The notes under the pieces: model-generated | Seen by the model: the letters and a program-made list of their open reading frames with translations, nothing else | What the model was told of the DNA's origin: nothing | Database searches by the model: none | In this document: positions 54,777 to 63,297 of the stretch, piece after piece | How positions within the stretch are numbered: the first letter of the stretch is position 1 | Layout of the letters: each line of letters starts with the position of its first letter | Assembly: GCA_943788165.1 (NCBI GenBank) | Contig: CALSPF010000002.1 | Span: 186,001-250,000, forward strand | Direction: 5' to 3' | DNA: 64,000 bases | From: an uncultured Flavobacteriaceae bacterium | Lineage (GTDB): Bacteria; Bacteroidota; Bacteroidia; Flavobacteriales; Flavobacteriaceae | Made by a program: the position numbers and the translations under genes

Positions 54777-55101
54777 ATGGAAGAGGACTACTTGAAGTCA
54801 TTATTAGAGAATTCAGCACAGCACAAGGCACCTAAAGAACTTAAAAAAGCGGTCTTAATGGCCATTGAGAAAGGGGTAGAATATAAAAAGGAACGTCCAC
54901 AAAATGGAATATCTATACATGATCATTCTTGGTTTTGGCCTTTTATTGGTTGGGCTGTATGCGTTTATGCCTCTGATAACAGATGCAGTGGGGGGGCAAA
55001 ACGTTATTCAAGCAATGGATTTGAAAATTGTTTATATAAGCCTATTTGCGTTAGTTTTTTGGAGTGCAGTCGATCATTCCATTACCAGCTATAAAGGCTA
55101 G
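54777..55101 (+). pseudogene. Probable anti-sigma/membrane protein with frameshift
   Basis: Starts at ATG 54777 with a soluble acidic/basic region (MEEDYLKSLLENSAQHKAPKEL) as in small Bacteroidetes anti-sigma factors. The natural continuation is in the next frame: two transmembrane helices (MIILGFGLLLVGLYAFMPLI and IVYISLFALVFW). Removing one A from AAAA at 54901-54904 joins the frames into a protein of about 107 residues. Alternatively the second frame has its own ATG at 54904 and is a separate small membrane protein. It lies 9 bases after the sigma trace. Confidence 0.65.
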
Positions 55102-55194
55102 AATTACATTTCTGGAATAGTTTTTTAGCCCTCACTTTTTCTTTACGAGCGGTTTTCTATTCTTCTTTTTCAGTAAATCCAATTCAATTTTTTC

Positions 55195-55202
55195 TACATT
55201 TG
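55195..55202 (+). promoter_or_regulatory. Putative -7 box (TACATTTG) for the acyltransferase gene
   Basis: Exact TAnnTTTG match, 5 bases before the GTG start at 55208, another case of a near-leaderless start. Confidence 0.45.
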
Positions 55203-55207
55203 AAACT

Positions 55208-55990
55208 GTGAAAAAAATAGTTTTAAGACTCTGGCGCATTTGGTTTTACTTTGTTGTAGCATTACCCGTTCCTTTTCTTTTCCCCTTTTTAGCAATTGCG
55301 TTGACACATCCCAAAGGCTATACATTTGTCTTTTGGGTAGCACGAAATATTTGGGCCTCGTTTATTCTATTCTGCTGTGGTTTTTATTCGAAAATACGCT
55401 TCGCAAAACCACTCCCCACGGGAACATCCTATGTTTTAGTAGCCAACCACACCAGTTATATTGATCCTTTTTTGATGTTACGTGTTTCCAAAAATCCCTT
55501 TGTTTTTGTTGGAAAAAAAGAGCTGGTCAAGACCCCCATTTTTGGTTACCTCTATAAACGTGCTGCAATTATGGTGGATCGGTCTGACCGAAAAAGCCGT
55601 TGGGCCGTTTATGATCGTGCCAACCAGAAATTGGCCTTGGGATACAGTATTTGCATCTTCCCAGAGGTTTCGTATGAAGATGATACAGTTTTTTTAAACG
55701 ATTTTAAGCGCGGTGCCTTTAAGATTGCTATAGAGCACCAACTGCCCGTTGTTCCCATGGTCTTTTTCGATTGTAAACGCAAGCAACCTTGGTATCCACG
55801 TTTTGGCTATCCAGGCGAATTACGTGTACAAACCTATCCAGAAATTCTTCCGCCCAAAACCATCGAGGAGTTAGAGGTTTTACTGGCGGCATCACGAAAA
55901 GTGATTGACAAAGGCTTACGCGATGATCCCAAAGGACATCAATTCGAAGCGGTGGCCTTGGAAAAAGCCATTGTTAAAGCGGCGTCCTAA
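55208..55990 (+). CDS. 1-acyl-sn-glycerol-3-phosphate acyltransferase
   Basis: A 260-residue PlsC/LPLAT-family enzyme starting with GTG. One or two N-terminal membrane helices (WFYFVVALPVPFLFPFLAIALT) precede the HX4D motif NHTSYIDPF (about residues 79-87) and a FVGKKELVKTP block. The usual FPEGTR motif reads FPEVSYEDD, so the Gly is changed. It acylates lysophosphatidic acid to phosphatidic acid or a related lipid. The sulfatase stop lies one base away. Confidence 0.87.
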   Translation: MKKIVLRLWRIWFYFVVALPVPFLFPFLAIALTHPKGYTFVFWVARNIWASFILFCCGFYSKIRFAKPLPTGTSYVLVANHTSYIDPFLMLRVSKNPFVFVGKKELVKTPIFGYLYKRAAIMVDRSDRKSRWAVYDRANQKLALGYSICIFPEVSYEDDTVFLNDFKRGAFKIAIEHQLPVVPMVFFDCKRKQPWYPRFGYPGELRVQTYPEILPPKTIEELEVLLAASRKVIDKGLRDDPKGHQFEAVALEKAIVKAAS

Positions 55991-57334
55991 TTATTGCCGA
56001 ATCCTTGCGGCTTCAGTTGTCAAGGCATTATAGGCATTTTGTGCCACAGAGGTTAAGCTAGCACCCAACAAATTTTCGTTTTCATAGGGATCGTTTTCTA
56101 GGCTGTACAACGCCTCGTTACCATTGTCAAAAACAATCAGTTTGTGGGTGATATTCCTTAAGGTATAACCCGACTGACTCGCTCGATCTGTTAGATATTC
56201 GGTATAATTAAAGCTTCGTGTAGCGGCTCCTGCTGAGCTTAGCAAGGGGAGGAAATTTTGACTGTCATGGCTTTCTTGTACTGTTTGACCAGCTACATTG
56301 AGAAAGGTGCTAAAGAGATCAACGGAGGTAATGAGCTCGTCTTCTATTTCTCCCTTTCGCTCAACCCCAAACCCAGTTATTACCATGGGCACATGAATTC
56401 CTCCTTGATATAATGATCCTTTACCTTGTGTAGAAGAATAGGGCGGCTGAATGACTTCGCGCGGACTGCCGTTGTCTCCCAGAAACACAATGAGAGTGTT
56501 GGCTAGAGTGGTAGAGGATAAGGTCGAGACCAAACGACCCATTTCGGTGTCCAAACTTTCGATCATCGCCAAATAATAGGGCAACGGATTGGCATCAATA
56601 CTTGCTTCATCTTCCAGGAGAACCCCTTGAGAATGCAATGCCTGTGGTGGCAAATGAAAGGGAGCATGCGGAGCATTATAGGCCAACCAACACAGCCAAG
56701 GCTGTTCTTGATCGCCAATCCAGTCAATGGCCAAGTCGGTTAATTTGGTGGTAACGTATTCACTATTTGTTGATGTATTGCTGTTTTGGGTAAGTGGCCA
56801 ACTGGTGTAAGACGGAACACCACCATTTAAAATTCCAGCATAGTAACCAGCACCCATTTCGATGGGTCGATCGGGTACATTCCGCCCCGATAAATGCCAT
56901 TTTCCAATAATACTCGTGGCATAGGGGTTAGTGGTCGACTCATTTAACAGACGGTGTAGTATGGTTTCATCGGCGCTTAGTACACCGGCATCTTCAGGAT
57001 TGAGTACACCTGTCCGGTAGCCATATTTCCCTGTGAGTATGGATGCGCGGGTAGGCGAACAGACAGGATTGGTCCACACATTGGTAAAACGAATGCCCAT
57101 GTCCATCCATGAGGTAAGAGTTGGCATGGCGGGTAAATTATTTCCCACTCCATAGCGGGGACTTGCATCGATTCCCATATCATCTGCAATGATAAAAAGT
57201 ATGTTGGGCGTTTCGGCCGTGGGAGCTGGATTTTCAATAACTACTACATCATCGTCATCAACAGGGGTTGCAGGTGCGTTTTTGGAGCAGGCTACAAGAA
57301 ACAATAGAAAACAAAAGAGGTAGTTTTTTTTCAT
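55991..57334 (-). CDS. Lipoprotein sulfatase (formylglycine-type)
   Basis: About 447 residues of a type I sulfatase/alkaline-phosphatase superfamily member. The chosen ATG 57334 gives a lipoprotein leader (LFCFLLFLVAC then SK). The metal-binding start is IADDMG and the formylglycine motif is CSPTRASILTGK, with Cys near residue 91 to be matured by an anSME or FGE enzyme. Further metal residues are in GDNGSPREV. No maturation gene or carbohydrate cluster is adjacent, so the substrate (sulfated polysaccharide or small ester) is unknown. Confidence 0.88.
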   Translation of the reverse strand: MKKNYLFCFLLFLVACSKNAPATPVDDDDVVVIENPAPTAETPNILFIIADDMGIDASPRYGVGNNLPAMPTLTSWMDMGIRFTNVWTNPVCSPTRASILTGKYGYRTGVLNPEDAGVLSADETILHRLLNESTTNPYATSIIGKWHLSGRNVPDRPIEMGAGYYAGILNGGVPSYTSWPLTQNSNTSTNSEYVTTKLTDLAIDWIGDQEQPWLCWLAYNAPHAPFHLPPQALHSQGVLLEDEASIDANPLPYYLAMIESLDTEMGRLVSTLSSTTLANTLIVFLGDNGSPREVIQPPYSSTQGKGSLYQGGIHVPMVITGFGVERKGEIEDELITSVDLFSTFLNVAGQTVQESHDSQNFLPLLSSAGAATRSFNYTEYLTDRASQSGYTLRNITHKLIVFDNGNEALYSLENDPYENENLLGASLTSVAQNAYNALTTEAARIRQ

Positions 57335-57349
57335 TAGAGTTGACATGTT

Positions 57350-57357
57350 TAAATGTA
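57350..57357 (-). promoter_or_regulatory. Putative -7 box (TACATTTA) for the sulfatase gene
   Basis: TAnnTTTA variant on the minus strand, 15 bases before ATG 57334, which supports that start over the upstream one. Confidence 0.35.
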
Positions 57358-57395
57358 AATAAAATATTTTTCAGTTCTTTATATAAATAAACTTC

Positions 57396-58250
57396 ATGGA
57401 TTCTTCTGCTTCTATATTTCTTGCTGTAGCCATTATGATCATTATGATGGGAATGGGACTTAGCCTTACCCTGGCCGATTTTCGGCGTGTAGTGCAAAAC
57501 CCCAAACCTGTTCTCTTGGGACTTACCAATCAAATTATTTTACTGCCCTTGGTTAGTTTGGGACTTGTCTATTTGTTTCAACCTCCACCCTTTATTGCCG
57601 TAGGAGTCATTTTGTTAGCTGCCTGTCCGGGGGGAACCTCGTCCAACCTTGTAACACTATTAGCCAAAGGAGACCTGGCCTTGTCGGTTAGTATGACAGC
57701 AGTCAATAGCATCATCACCATTGTGACCATTCCTTTTTGGGTGGGCTATGCCTATTCAACTCATTTAGACGAAAGTGCTGCGATGGGTTCGCCAACGGTA
57801 GATATACTAAAAACCCTTTTTGTCGTTTTAGCCACACCCTTGGCCATTGGAATGCTTGTCAAAAATCGTTCCCCACGTTTTGCTGAAAAAATGGAACGGC
57901 CCGTGCGTATTGCATCTTCGCTTTTCCTCACCATAGTTATTTTAGGACTGGTGGCGCGCGAGTTCGATTTATTACGCCTTTATCTACCACAAACCTTAGG
58001 AATTGTCATGGCGCTAAACGCCATTACCATGGGCATGGGTTATGTGTTGTCGAAAAGCTTTGGCCTTTCCTTTAAGCAGGCCATGACCATTGCCATAGAG
58101 TCGGGCATTCAAAACGGAACCCTGACCATAAGTTTGGCTGTCATTACCCTAAACCAACCTGATTTTGCTATTGTAGCTGCGATTTATTCTTTGGTGATGT
58201 ATGCCATGTCGAGTATTCCCATTTATTTTGGGATTAAACATCAATCATAA
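57396..58250 (+). CDS. Bile acid:sodium symporter family (BASS) transporter
   Basis: A 284-residue polytopic protein with nine or ten hydrophobic helices. The LAACPGGTSSNLVTLLAKGD and IAIESGIQNGTLTISLA blocks are the cation-binding crossover motifs of the BASS/SBF family. Substrate is unknown; family members carry bile acids, pantoate, pyruvate or other organic anions. It is divergent from the sulfatase and its stop overlaps the protease-like gene by 10 bases. Confidence 0.85.
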   Translation: MDSSASIFLAVAIMIIMMGMGLSLTLADFRRVVQNPKPVLLGLTNQIILLPLVSLGLVYLFQPPPFIAVGVILLAACPGGTSSNLVTLLAKGDLALSVSMTAVNSIITIVTIPFWVGYAYSTHLDESAAMGSPTVDILKTLFVVLATPLAIGMLVKNRSPRFAEKMERPVRIASSLFLTIVILGLVAREFDLLRLYLPQTLGIVMALNAITMGMGYVLSKSFGLSFKQAMTIAIESGIQNGTLTISLAVITLNQPDFAIVAAIYSLVMYAMSSIPIYFGIKHQS

Positions 58251-59488
58251 ATGATTCCAGGTTTCCCGCTAAGACATTCAAACTGTTTTTGGAAGTAACC
58301 CTCGAACATGTTTTTTGTCGCCCGTTGAAAATTGCGGTAGGCATCTTCATTGTCATAGGTTAGTCCCCAAATGTTGACGTGTTCACTATCACATTCTTCT
58401 TGAGAATTGATTATTTGTGGATCTTGATGGCGCCCCGTCATGATATGTCCTCCTTGGCATAAGTGTTCTAGCCCCAGAATATCGTGTCCAAATTCATGCC
58501 ACATAAGGCTAAGGCGGAAGTCGTTAAAGTCTCGAATACTTTCGTTATTCCAATCACTTTTCCGAAGACCAATGCCAATAGAGTTGGGGTTACAGGCTTT
58601 AAATGCATAGCCTACCGCATCGTCAAAGTCATCGGGTTCCCAAATTAATTCAAAATCACTTGCGTTTAAATGACTAATGTCAACACCATGTCGCGCAGCA
58701 TCTTTTATAAAAGCGTCTAGATGCGAATACGGGTCAAAAAAATCGATGGCTGCATATATGGAATCAGAGAAAATACCAGTTCCTAATTCACGGTATTCTT
58801 TTAGTAATTCTGCGTTTGTACGTTGGAAAGGAATATGTTCTGATGGAGACAAAATAAGATTGGCAAAAAGGACTTCTTCGTTCTCTTCACCTCGGTTTTG
58901 GGTGATGTCTAAGACCAATTGAAATTCTGTTGCATTGATGAGCCGCTGATCGATTACTGTTCGGGTTGCATAGTAATTGTCTCGGTAATTTAGTTCCTGA
59001 AAATAGGGAAGACTATTGAAGGCTGAACTATCCCGAACGACTCCCCAAAAAGTGATAAGGCTATCTTTAATTTGGTAGTGGGAAGTGAATATTTCTTTGT
59101 CGGGAGTATAGGCCATGGTATCTAAAATGGCCAGAGAAGAAGCAATTTTGATTTGTGTTCGTTTGTACAATCCATCTCTAATCCCTGCAAGAAGAATGAG
59201 TTGTTGGGCGTATTCTTCGAGTAAAATTTCTGCAGACTCTAATGAAATCGTTGCTTCTTCCAAAGCAGTTTGTAATTCTGTTAAGTGCTGGCTTAACTGG
59301 CTATTCTGACTGAGCAACGTCGCATTCTGTTCTAAGAGTGAATTGAGTTGGCTTTCCAAGTTCGTCTTATGCGCGTTAATACGTTCGATCTCTGCCTGAG
59401 CGGCATTGAGCTCATCAAGATAAAAGTCTTTTTGACAGGAAAAAAGAAGTAATAGTAGAAGAGCTAAAAAACAACGGTGAATAATCAT
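58241..59488 (-). CDS. Zinc-protease-like lipoprotein with N-terminal coiled coil
   Basis: A 415-residue lipoprotein (leader LLLLLLFSC then QK). Residues 20-95 form a coiled coil rich in Leu, Glu and Gln. The C-terminal half carries WHEFGHDILGLEHLC near residue 330, followed by GGHIMTG, which looks like a metzincin HExxHxxGxxH plus Met-turn but with one extra residue before the Gly. I do not know a named family; a secreted zinc endopeptidase is the best reading. It is transcribed convergently with the BASS gene and lies downstream of recA behind a terminator. Confidence 0.65.
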   Translation of the reverse strand: MIIHRCFLALLLLLLFSCQKDFYLDELNAAQAEIERINAHKTNLESQLNSLLEQNATLLSQNSQLSQHLTELQTALEEATISLESAEILLEEYAQQLILLAGIRDGLYKRTQIKIASSLAILDTMAYTPDKEIFTSHYQIKDSLITFWGVVRDSSAFNSLPYFQELNYRDNYYATRTVIDQRLINATEFQLVLDITQNRGEENEEVLFANLILSPSEHIPFQRTNAELLKEYRELGTGIFSDSIYAAIDFFDPYSHLDAFIKDAARHGVDISHLNASDFELIWEPDDFDDAVGYAFKACNPNSIGIGLRKSDWNNESIRDFNDFRLSLMWHEFGHDILGLEHLCQGGHIMTGRHQDPQIINSQEECDSEHVNIWGLTYDNEDAYRNFQRATKNMFEGYFQKQFECLSGKPGIIYD

Positions 59489-59517
59489 CTTGATACAATT
59501 TGGGACACAAAAGATAT

Positions 59518-59547
59518 AAAAAACCCCCCGATTATTGTCGGGGGTTT
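59518..59547 (-). terminator. Rho-independent terminator of recA
   Basis: A GC-rich stem CCCCCGA/TCGGGGG (59525-59544) with a 6-base loop, followed on the minus strand by a TTTTTT tract. It separates recA from the protease-like lipoprotein gene. Confidence 0.85.
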
Positions 59548-59569
59548 ATAAACTGTAACAAAGCAGAGA

Positions 59570-60577
59570 CTATTTGTTCACTGCTTTTAAGGTGCCCATG
59601 ATTTTCCCTTCGAGTTCTTCCATTAAATCTGGATTGTCTTCCAAGAGTGTTTTTACTGCATCACGTCCTTGTCCTAGTTTGGTGTCACCATAACTGAACC
59701 AAGAACCCGATTTTTTGATGATTTCGTAGTTTACCCCAAGGTCAATGATTTCACCAATCTTGGAAATCCCTGTGCCGTACATGATGTCGAATTCGGTTGT
59801 CTTAAAGGGTGGAGCAACTTTGTTTTTCACCACCTTCACACGGGTTTTATTCCCCAATACTTCCGCATCAGCATTTTTGATTTGTGTCGATCGACGGATA
59901 TCCAAACGCACAGAAGCATAGAACTTCAAGGCATTTCCTCCAGTGGTGGTTTCTGGATTTCCAAACATCACACCAATTTTCTCCCGCAACTGGTTAATAA
60001 AGAACACAGTACAGTTGGTTTTGCTGATGGAACCGGTCAATTTTCGAAGTGCCTGCGACATTAAACGCGCATGGAGGCCCATTTTGGAGTCTCCCATTTC
60101 TCCTTCAATCTCACTCTTTGGCGTCAAGGCAGCAACTGAGTCAATCACCACAATATCTACTGCTCCAGAACGGATGAGGTTGTCGGCAATTTCGAGTGCC
60201 TGCTCTCCGTGGTCGGGTTGCGAAATGATGAGTTCATTGATATCAACGCCTAATTTCTCTGCATAAAAACGGTCAAAAGCGTGTTCTGCATCGATAAAAG
60301 CAGCAATGCCTCCCTGCTTTTGGCATTCGGCAATGGCATGAAGCGTCAAGGTGGTTTTACCCGACGATTCTGGGCCGTAGATTTCAACCACACGACCGCG
60401 AGGATAACCTCCCACGCCCAAAGCGATATCGAGTCCAATGGAGCCCGAAGAAATGGATTCCACATCTTCTATGGCAACATCGCCCATTTTCATCACAGAC
60501 CCTTTTCCATAGGTCTTGTCTAGTTTGTCTAAGGTAAGTTGTAGCGCCTTTAATTTGGCGGCTTTATCATCGGCCAT
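59570..60577 (-). CDS. recA: Recombinase RecA
   Basis: A 335-residue RecA. ATG 60577 gives the standard start [19 protein letters not shown] and Walker [10 protein letters not shown] at residues 68-76; an upstream frame adds non-family residues. Walker B and loop regions ([38 protein letters not shown]) are intact. It mediates homologous recombination and the SOS response. A terminator follows. Confidence 0.96.
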   Translation of the reverse strand: MADDKAAKLKALQLTLDKLDKTYGKGSVMKMGDVAIEDVESISSGSIGLDIALGVGGYPRGRVVEIYGPESSGKTTLTLHAIAECQKQGGIAAFIDAEHAFDRFYAEKLGVDINELIISQPDHGEQALEIADNLIRSGAVDIVVIDSVAALTPKSEIEGEMGDSKMGLHARLMSQALRKLTGSISKTNCTVFFINQLREKIGVMFGNPETTTGGNALKFYASVRLDIRRSTQIKNADAEVLGNKTRVKVVKNKVAPPFKTTEFDIMYGTGISKIGEIIDLGVNYEIIKKSGSWFSYGDTKLGQGRDAVKTLLEDNPDLMEELEGKIMGTLKAVNK

Positions 60578-60669
60578 AAGTGTTCTTTTTCGTTGGTTAA
60601 AAATAAAACTTTCTCCCATTCTTCGTGCATACCTCTTCGAGGGGTTATTAACAACTTTGTCTTTTTTGC

Positions 60670-60677
60670 TATATTTG
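60670..60677 (+). promoter_or_regulatory. Putative -7 box (TATATTTG) before the small membrane gene
   Basis: Exact TAnnTTTG match, 32 bases before ATG 60710. Confidence 0.4.
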
Positions 60678-60709
60678 AGTTGAATAGTACCTAAACTTGT
60701 TCTTTACCC

Positions 60710-60948
60710 ATGAAAAAACTCGTCGTCTATTATTTTTTTATTTTCACCCCCCTTTTTTTACTTCTATGGTTGAGCAATGAAAAGGAGATCGAATCATCCT
60801 TGTTTGTAGGGTTACTCTTTTTCTATATCGCACCTATACAGACGGGAAACGACTTGTAAACAAAGGAGTTCTTCTAAAAAAAGACATTTGGCGCTTGATG
60901 CTCCTGGGTTTTCGCCTGAGTCATTTTAGGGCACTCTCTTGGAAATAG
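60710..60948 (+). pseudogene. Small two-helix membrane protein, apparently frameshifted
   Basis: ATG 60710 opens a 49-residue frame with two hydrophobic helices (YYFFIFTPLFLLLWL and LFVGLLFFYIAPI) that ends at TAA 60857-60859. A second frame from about 60850 continues in typical coding style (RLVNKGVLLKKDIWRLMLLG then FRLSHFRALSWK) to TAG 60946-60948. Adding one base near 60845-60850 joins them into about 80 residues. No named family is recognised. The rest of the gap between recA and trhO holds only promoter boxes. Confidence 0.5.
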
Positions 60949-60988
60949 CGGGCAATAACCAAACGTGCTTCTATATGCTGTAATTTTT

Positions 60989-60996
60989 TATCTTTG
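60989..60996 (+). promoter_or_regulatory. Putative -7 box (TATCTTTG) for trhO
   Basis: Exact TAnnTTTG match, 24 bases before ATG 61021. Confidence 0.45.
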
Positions 60997-61020
60997 CCCC
61001 ACACTTAAACCGTTTATAGC

Positions 61021-62055
61021 ATGCAACTGTACAACAAATTAAGTGCGCAAGAGCGAGCGGTGTTGCTCGAGGAAGCGGGGACGGAACGCCTTACCCTTTC
61101 CTTTTACCATTATGCGCACATCGAAGATCCGCAACTATTTCGTGATATGCTTTTCTTGCAGTGGGACGCTCTGGAGATTTTGGGACGTATCTATGTAGCC
61201 AAAGAAGGCATCAATGCACAGTTATCTTTACCGGCACCCCGTTTTGAGGCTTTTAAAAAATACTTGGATAGCATCGATTTCTTGCAAGGCATTCGCCTCA
61301 ATATTGCGGTAGAGCAGGATTTAAAATCGTTTTTAAAGTTAAAAATAAAAGTGCGCGACAAAATTGTTGCAGACGGCTTGGAAGACAACACCTTTGACGT
61401 CACCCAAAAAGGAAAGCACGTAAGTGCAGAAGAATTCAATGCCCTTTTGGAAGATGAGAACACCATTTGTGTGGACATGCGCAACCATTACGAAAGCGAG
61501 ATTGGTCAATTTAAAGGAGCCGTTACGCCTGACGTTGACACTTTTCGGGAATCCTTGTCCATCATTGAAGAAGACTTGGCCTCGCACAAAAGTGATAAGA
61601 AATTACTGATGTACTGCACTGGGGGAATTCGCTGTGAAAAGGCTTCGGCTTATTTTAAGCACAAAGGTTTTGAGAGTGTCTTTCAGCTCGAAGGGGGAAT
61701 TATTGAATACACCCGCCAGGTAAAGGACAAGCAACTCGAAAACAAGTTTATTGGAAAGAATTTTGTCTTTGACGAGCGCCGCGGAGAACGGATTACCGAT
61801 GACATTATTTCCCAATGCCACCAATGCGGTCAACCCAGTGATCTACACGTCAACTGCGCCAACGAGGCGTGTCACTTGTTGTTTATTCAGTGTGAAAGCT
61901 GTAAAGAAAAAAGACAAAATTGTTGCTCTGACCCCTGTCAAGAAATCATTCAATTACCCATTGAAGAGCAAAAGACCTTGCGCAAGGGGACGCACAACAG
62001 CAATAAGATATTTAAAAAAGGGCGTTCTGACGTCTTAAAATTTAAGTCGCATTAA
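61021..62055 (+). CDS. trhO: tRNA uridine(34) hydroxylase TrhO (rhodanese-fold)
   Basis: A 344-residue protein of the YceA/TrhO family that forms 5-hydroxyuridine at position 34 of some tRNAs using oxygen. An N-terminal ferredoxin-like domain (about residues 25-115, VAKEGINAQLSLP) precedes a rhodanese domain with catalytic Cys in MYCTGGIRCEKASA (about residue 199). The tail is Cys-rich (CHQCG, CANEAC, CESC, CCSDPC), likely zinc-binding. Start is the ATG right after GTTTATAGC. Confidence 0.93.
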   Translation: MQLYNKLSAQERAVLLEEAGTERLTLSFYHYAHIEDPQLFRDMLFLQWDALEILGRIYVAKEGINAQLSLPAPRFEAFKKYLDSIDFLQGIRLNIAVEQDLKSFLKLKIKVRDKIVADGLEDNTFDVTQKGKHVSAEEFNALLEDENTICVDMRNHYESEIGQFKGAVTPDVDTFRESLSIIEEDLASHKSDKKLLMYCTGGIRCEKASAYFKHKGFESVFQLEGGIIEYTRQVKDKQLENKFIGKNFVFDERRGERITDDIISQCHQCGQPSDLHVNCANEACHLLFIQCESCKEKRQNCCSDPCQEIIQLPIEEQKTLRKGTHNSNKIFKKGRSDVLKFKSH

Positions 62056-62071
62056 CAGTTTTTTGGCATGC

Positions 62072-62088
62072 AGGTTTTGTGAAAACCT
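62072..62088. repeat. Short perfect inverted repeat upstream of ricT
   Basis: AGGTTTT-GTG-AAAACCT lies two bases before a putative -7 box. It could be an operator or a weak hairpin ending trhO; no T-tract follows, so a terminator is less likely. Confidence 0.4.
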
Positions 62089-62090
62089 CC

Positions 62091-62098
62091 TATCTTTA
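62091..62098 (+). promoter_or_regulatory. Putative -7 box (TATCTTTA) for ricT
   Basis: TAnnTTTA variant, 23 bases before ATG 62122, next to the inverted repeat. Confidence 0.35.
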
Positions 62099-62121
62099 CG
62101 TTTAAACTAAAAAACTCAACT

Positions 62122-63297
62122 ATGGCATGTGCTTCTTGTTCCAGTGCAGACGGATCCCCTCGCGGGTGTAAAAGCAATGGTACCTGCGGCACCGACAGTT
62201 GCAATAAGTTAACTGTTTTTGACTGGCTGTCGAATATGCAACTGCCTGGTGGTCAAGAGCCCTTTACCTTGGTTGAAGTACGGTTTAAAAATAGCCGAAA
62301 AGAATATTTCCGCAACGAAGACAAACTTCCTTTAAAAGTTGGCGATCTGGTAGCCACCGAAGCCTCCAGTGGTCACGACATTGGCCAGGTAACCCTCACG
62401 GGAGAATTGGTGCGTTTTCAGTTGAAGAAGAAAAAGATCAAAGAAGACAGCGAAGAGGTTTTAAAAATCTATCGCATGGCAACCCAAAAAGACATCGACA
62501 AGTGGCAAACTGCCCGTGATCGAGAAGCTGAAGTGCAGAAACGCGCAAGGGAAATGGCCATCTTTTTACGTTTGGAAATGAAAATTTCTGATGTAGAATT
62601 TCAAGGCGATGGGTCCAAAGCCACTTTTTATTATACAGCCGAAAGCCGCGTTGATTTTCGTCAACTCATTAAAGATATGGCGCAAGCCTTTTCGGTTCGC
62701 ATTGAAATGAAACAAATTGGCCTACGACAAGAAGCCTCTCGTTTGGGTGGAATTGGTTCTTGTGGGCGCGAATTGTGTTGTTCCACTTGGTTGACCGACT
62801 TTAGAACTGTATCAACAGCAGCAGCACGCTACCAGCAGCTTTCGCTTAACCCAGAGAAATTAGCAGGCCAGTGTGGAAAACTAAAATGCTGCTTGAATTT
62901 TGAACTAGACGCCTACCGAAAAGCACTCAAAACCTTCCCCAAACTAGACGCCAAACTCCACACTGAAAAAGGAACGGCTATTTGTCAAAAGACTGACATC
63001 TTTAAGGGCTATATGTGGTACGCCTACAAAGGCGATTGGATGACCTGGCATTTATTGACCAATGAACAAGCTGCAGAGATTATCCGTAAAAACAAGGCCA
63101 AAGAAACTGTTGCAAGTCTAGAGGAATATGCCTTAGATCTTCCGCCAAAGACCGAGGAAAAAGTATTTGAAAATGTGGTCGGACAGGATAGCTTGAATCG
63201 TTTTGACCGCCCTAAACAGAGTAAAAACAAAAGATCAAGTAACAATAAGTCACGCAACCGGAACCGTAATCGCAAGGCACCCCAAAAAAATGAATAG
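62122..63297 (+). CDS. ricT: PSP1/RicT family regulatory iron-sulfur protein
   Basis: A 391-residue PSP1-domain protein (YaaT/RicT). An N-terminal Cys-rich leader (CASCSSADG, GCKSNGTCGTDSC) precedes the core. The GSCGRELCCSTWL cluster (about residues 212-224) and GQCGKLKCCLNFELD downstream are the usual Cys pairs that can hold a 4Fe-4S cluster. In Bacillus, RicT partners RicA and RicF to control RNase Y; in Flavobacteria the gene precedes gldH. The tail is basic and Asn/Arg-rich. It overlaps gldH by 8 bases. Confidence 0.9.
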   Translation: MACASCSSADGSPRGCKSNGTCGTDSCNKLTVFDWLSNMQLPGGQEPFTLVEVRFKNSRKEYFRNEDKLPLKVGDLVATEASSGHDIGQVTLTGELVRFQLKKKKIKEDSEEVLKIYRMATQKDIDKWQTARDREAEVQKRAREMAIFLRLEMKISDVEFQGDGSKATFYYTAESRVDFRQLIKDMAQAFSVRIEMKQIGLRQEASRLGGIGSCGRELCCSTWLTDFRTVSTAAARYQQLSLNPEKLAGQCGKLKCCLNFELDAYRKALKTFPKLDAKLHTEKGTAICQKTDIFKGYMWYAYKGDWMTWHLLTNEQAAEIIRKNKAKETVASLEEYALDLPPKTEEKVFENVVGQDSLNRFDRPKQSKNKRSSNNKSRNRNRNRKAPQKNE

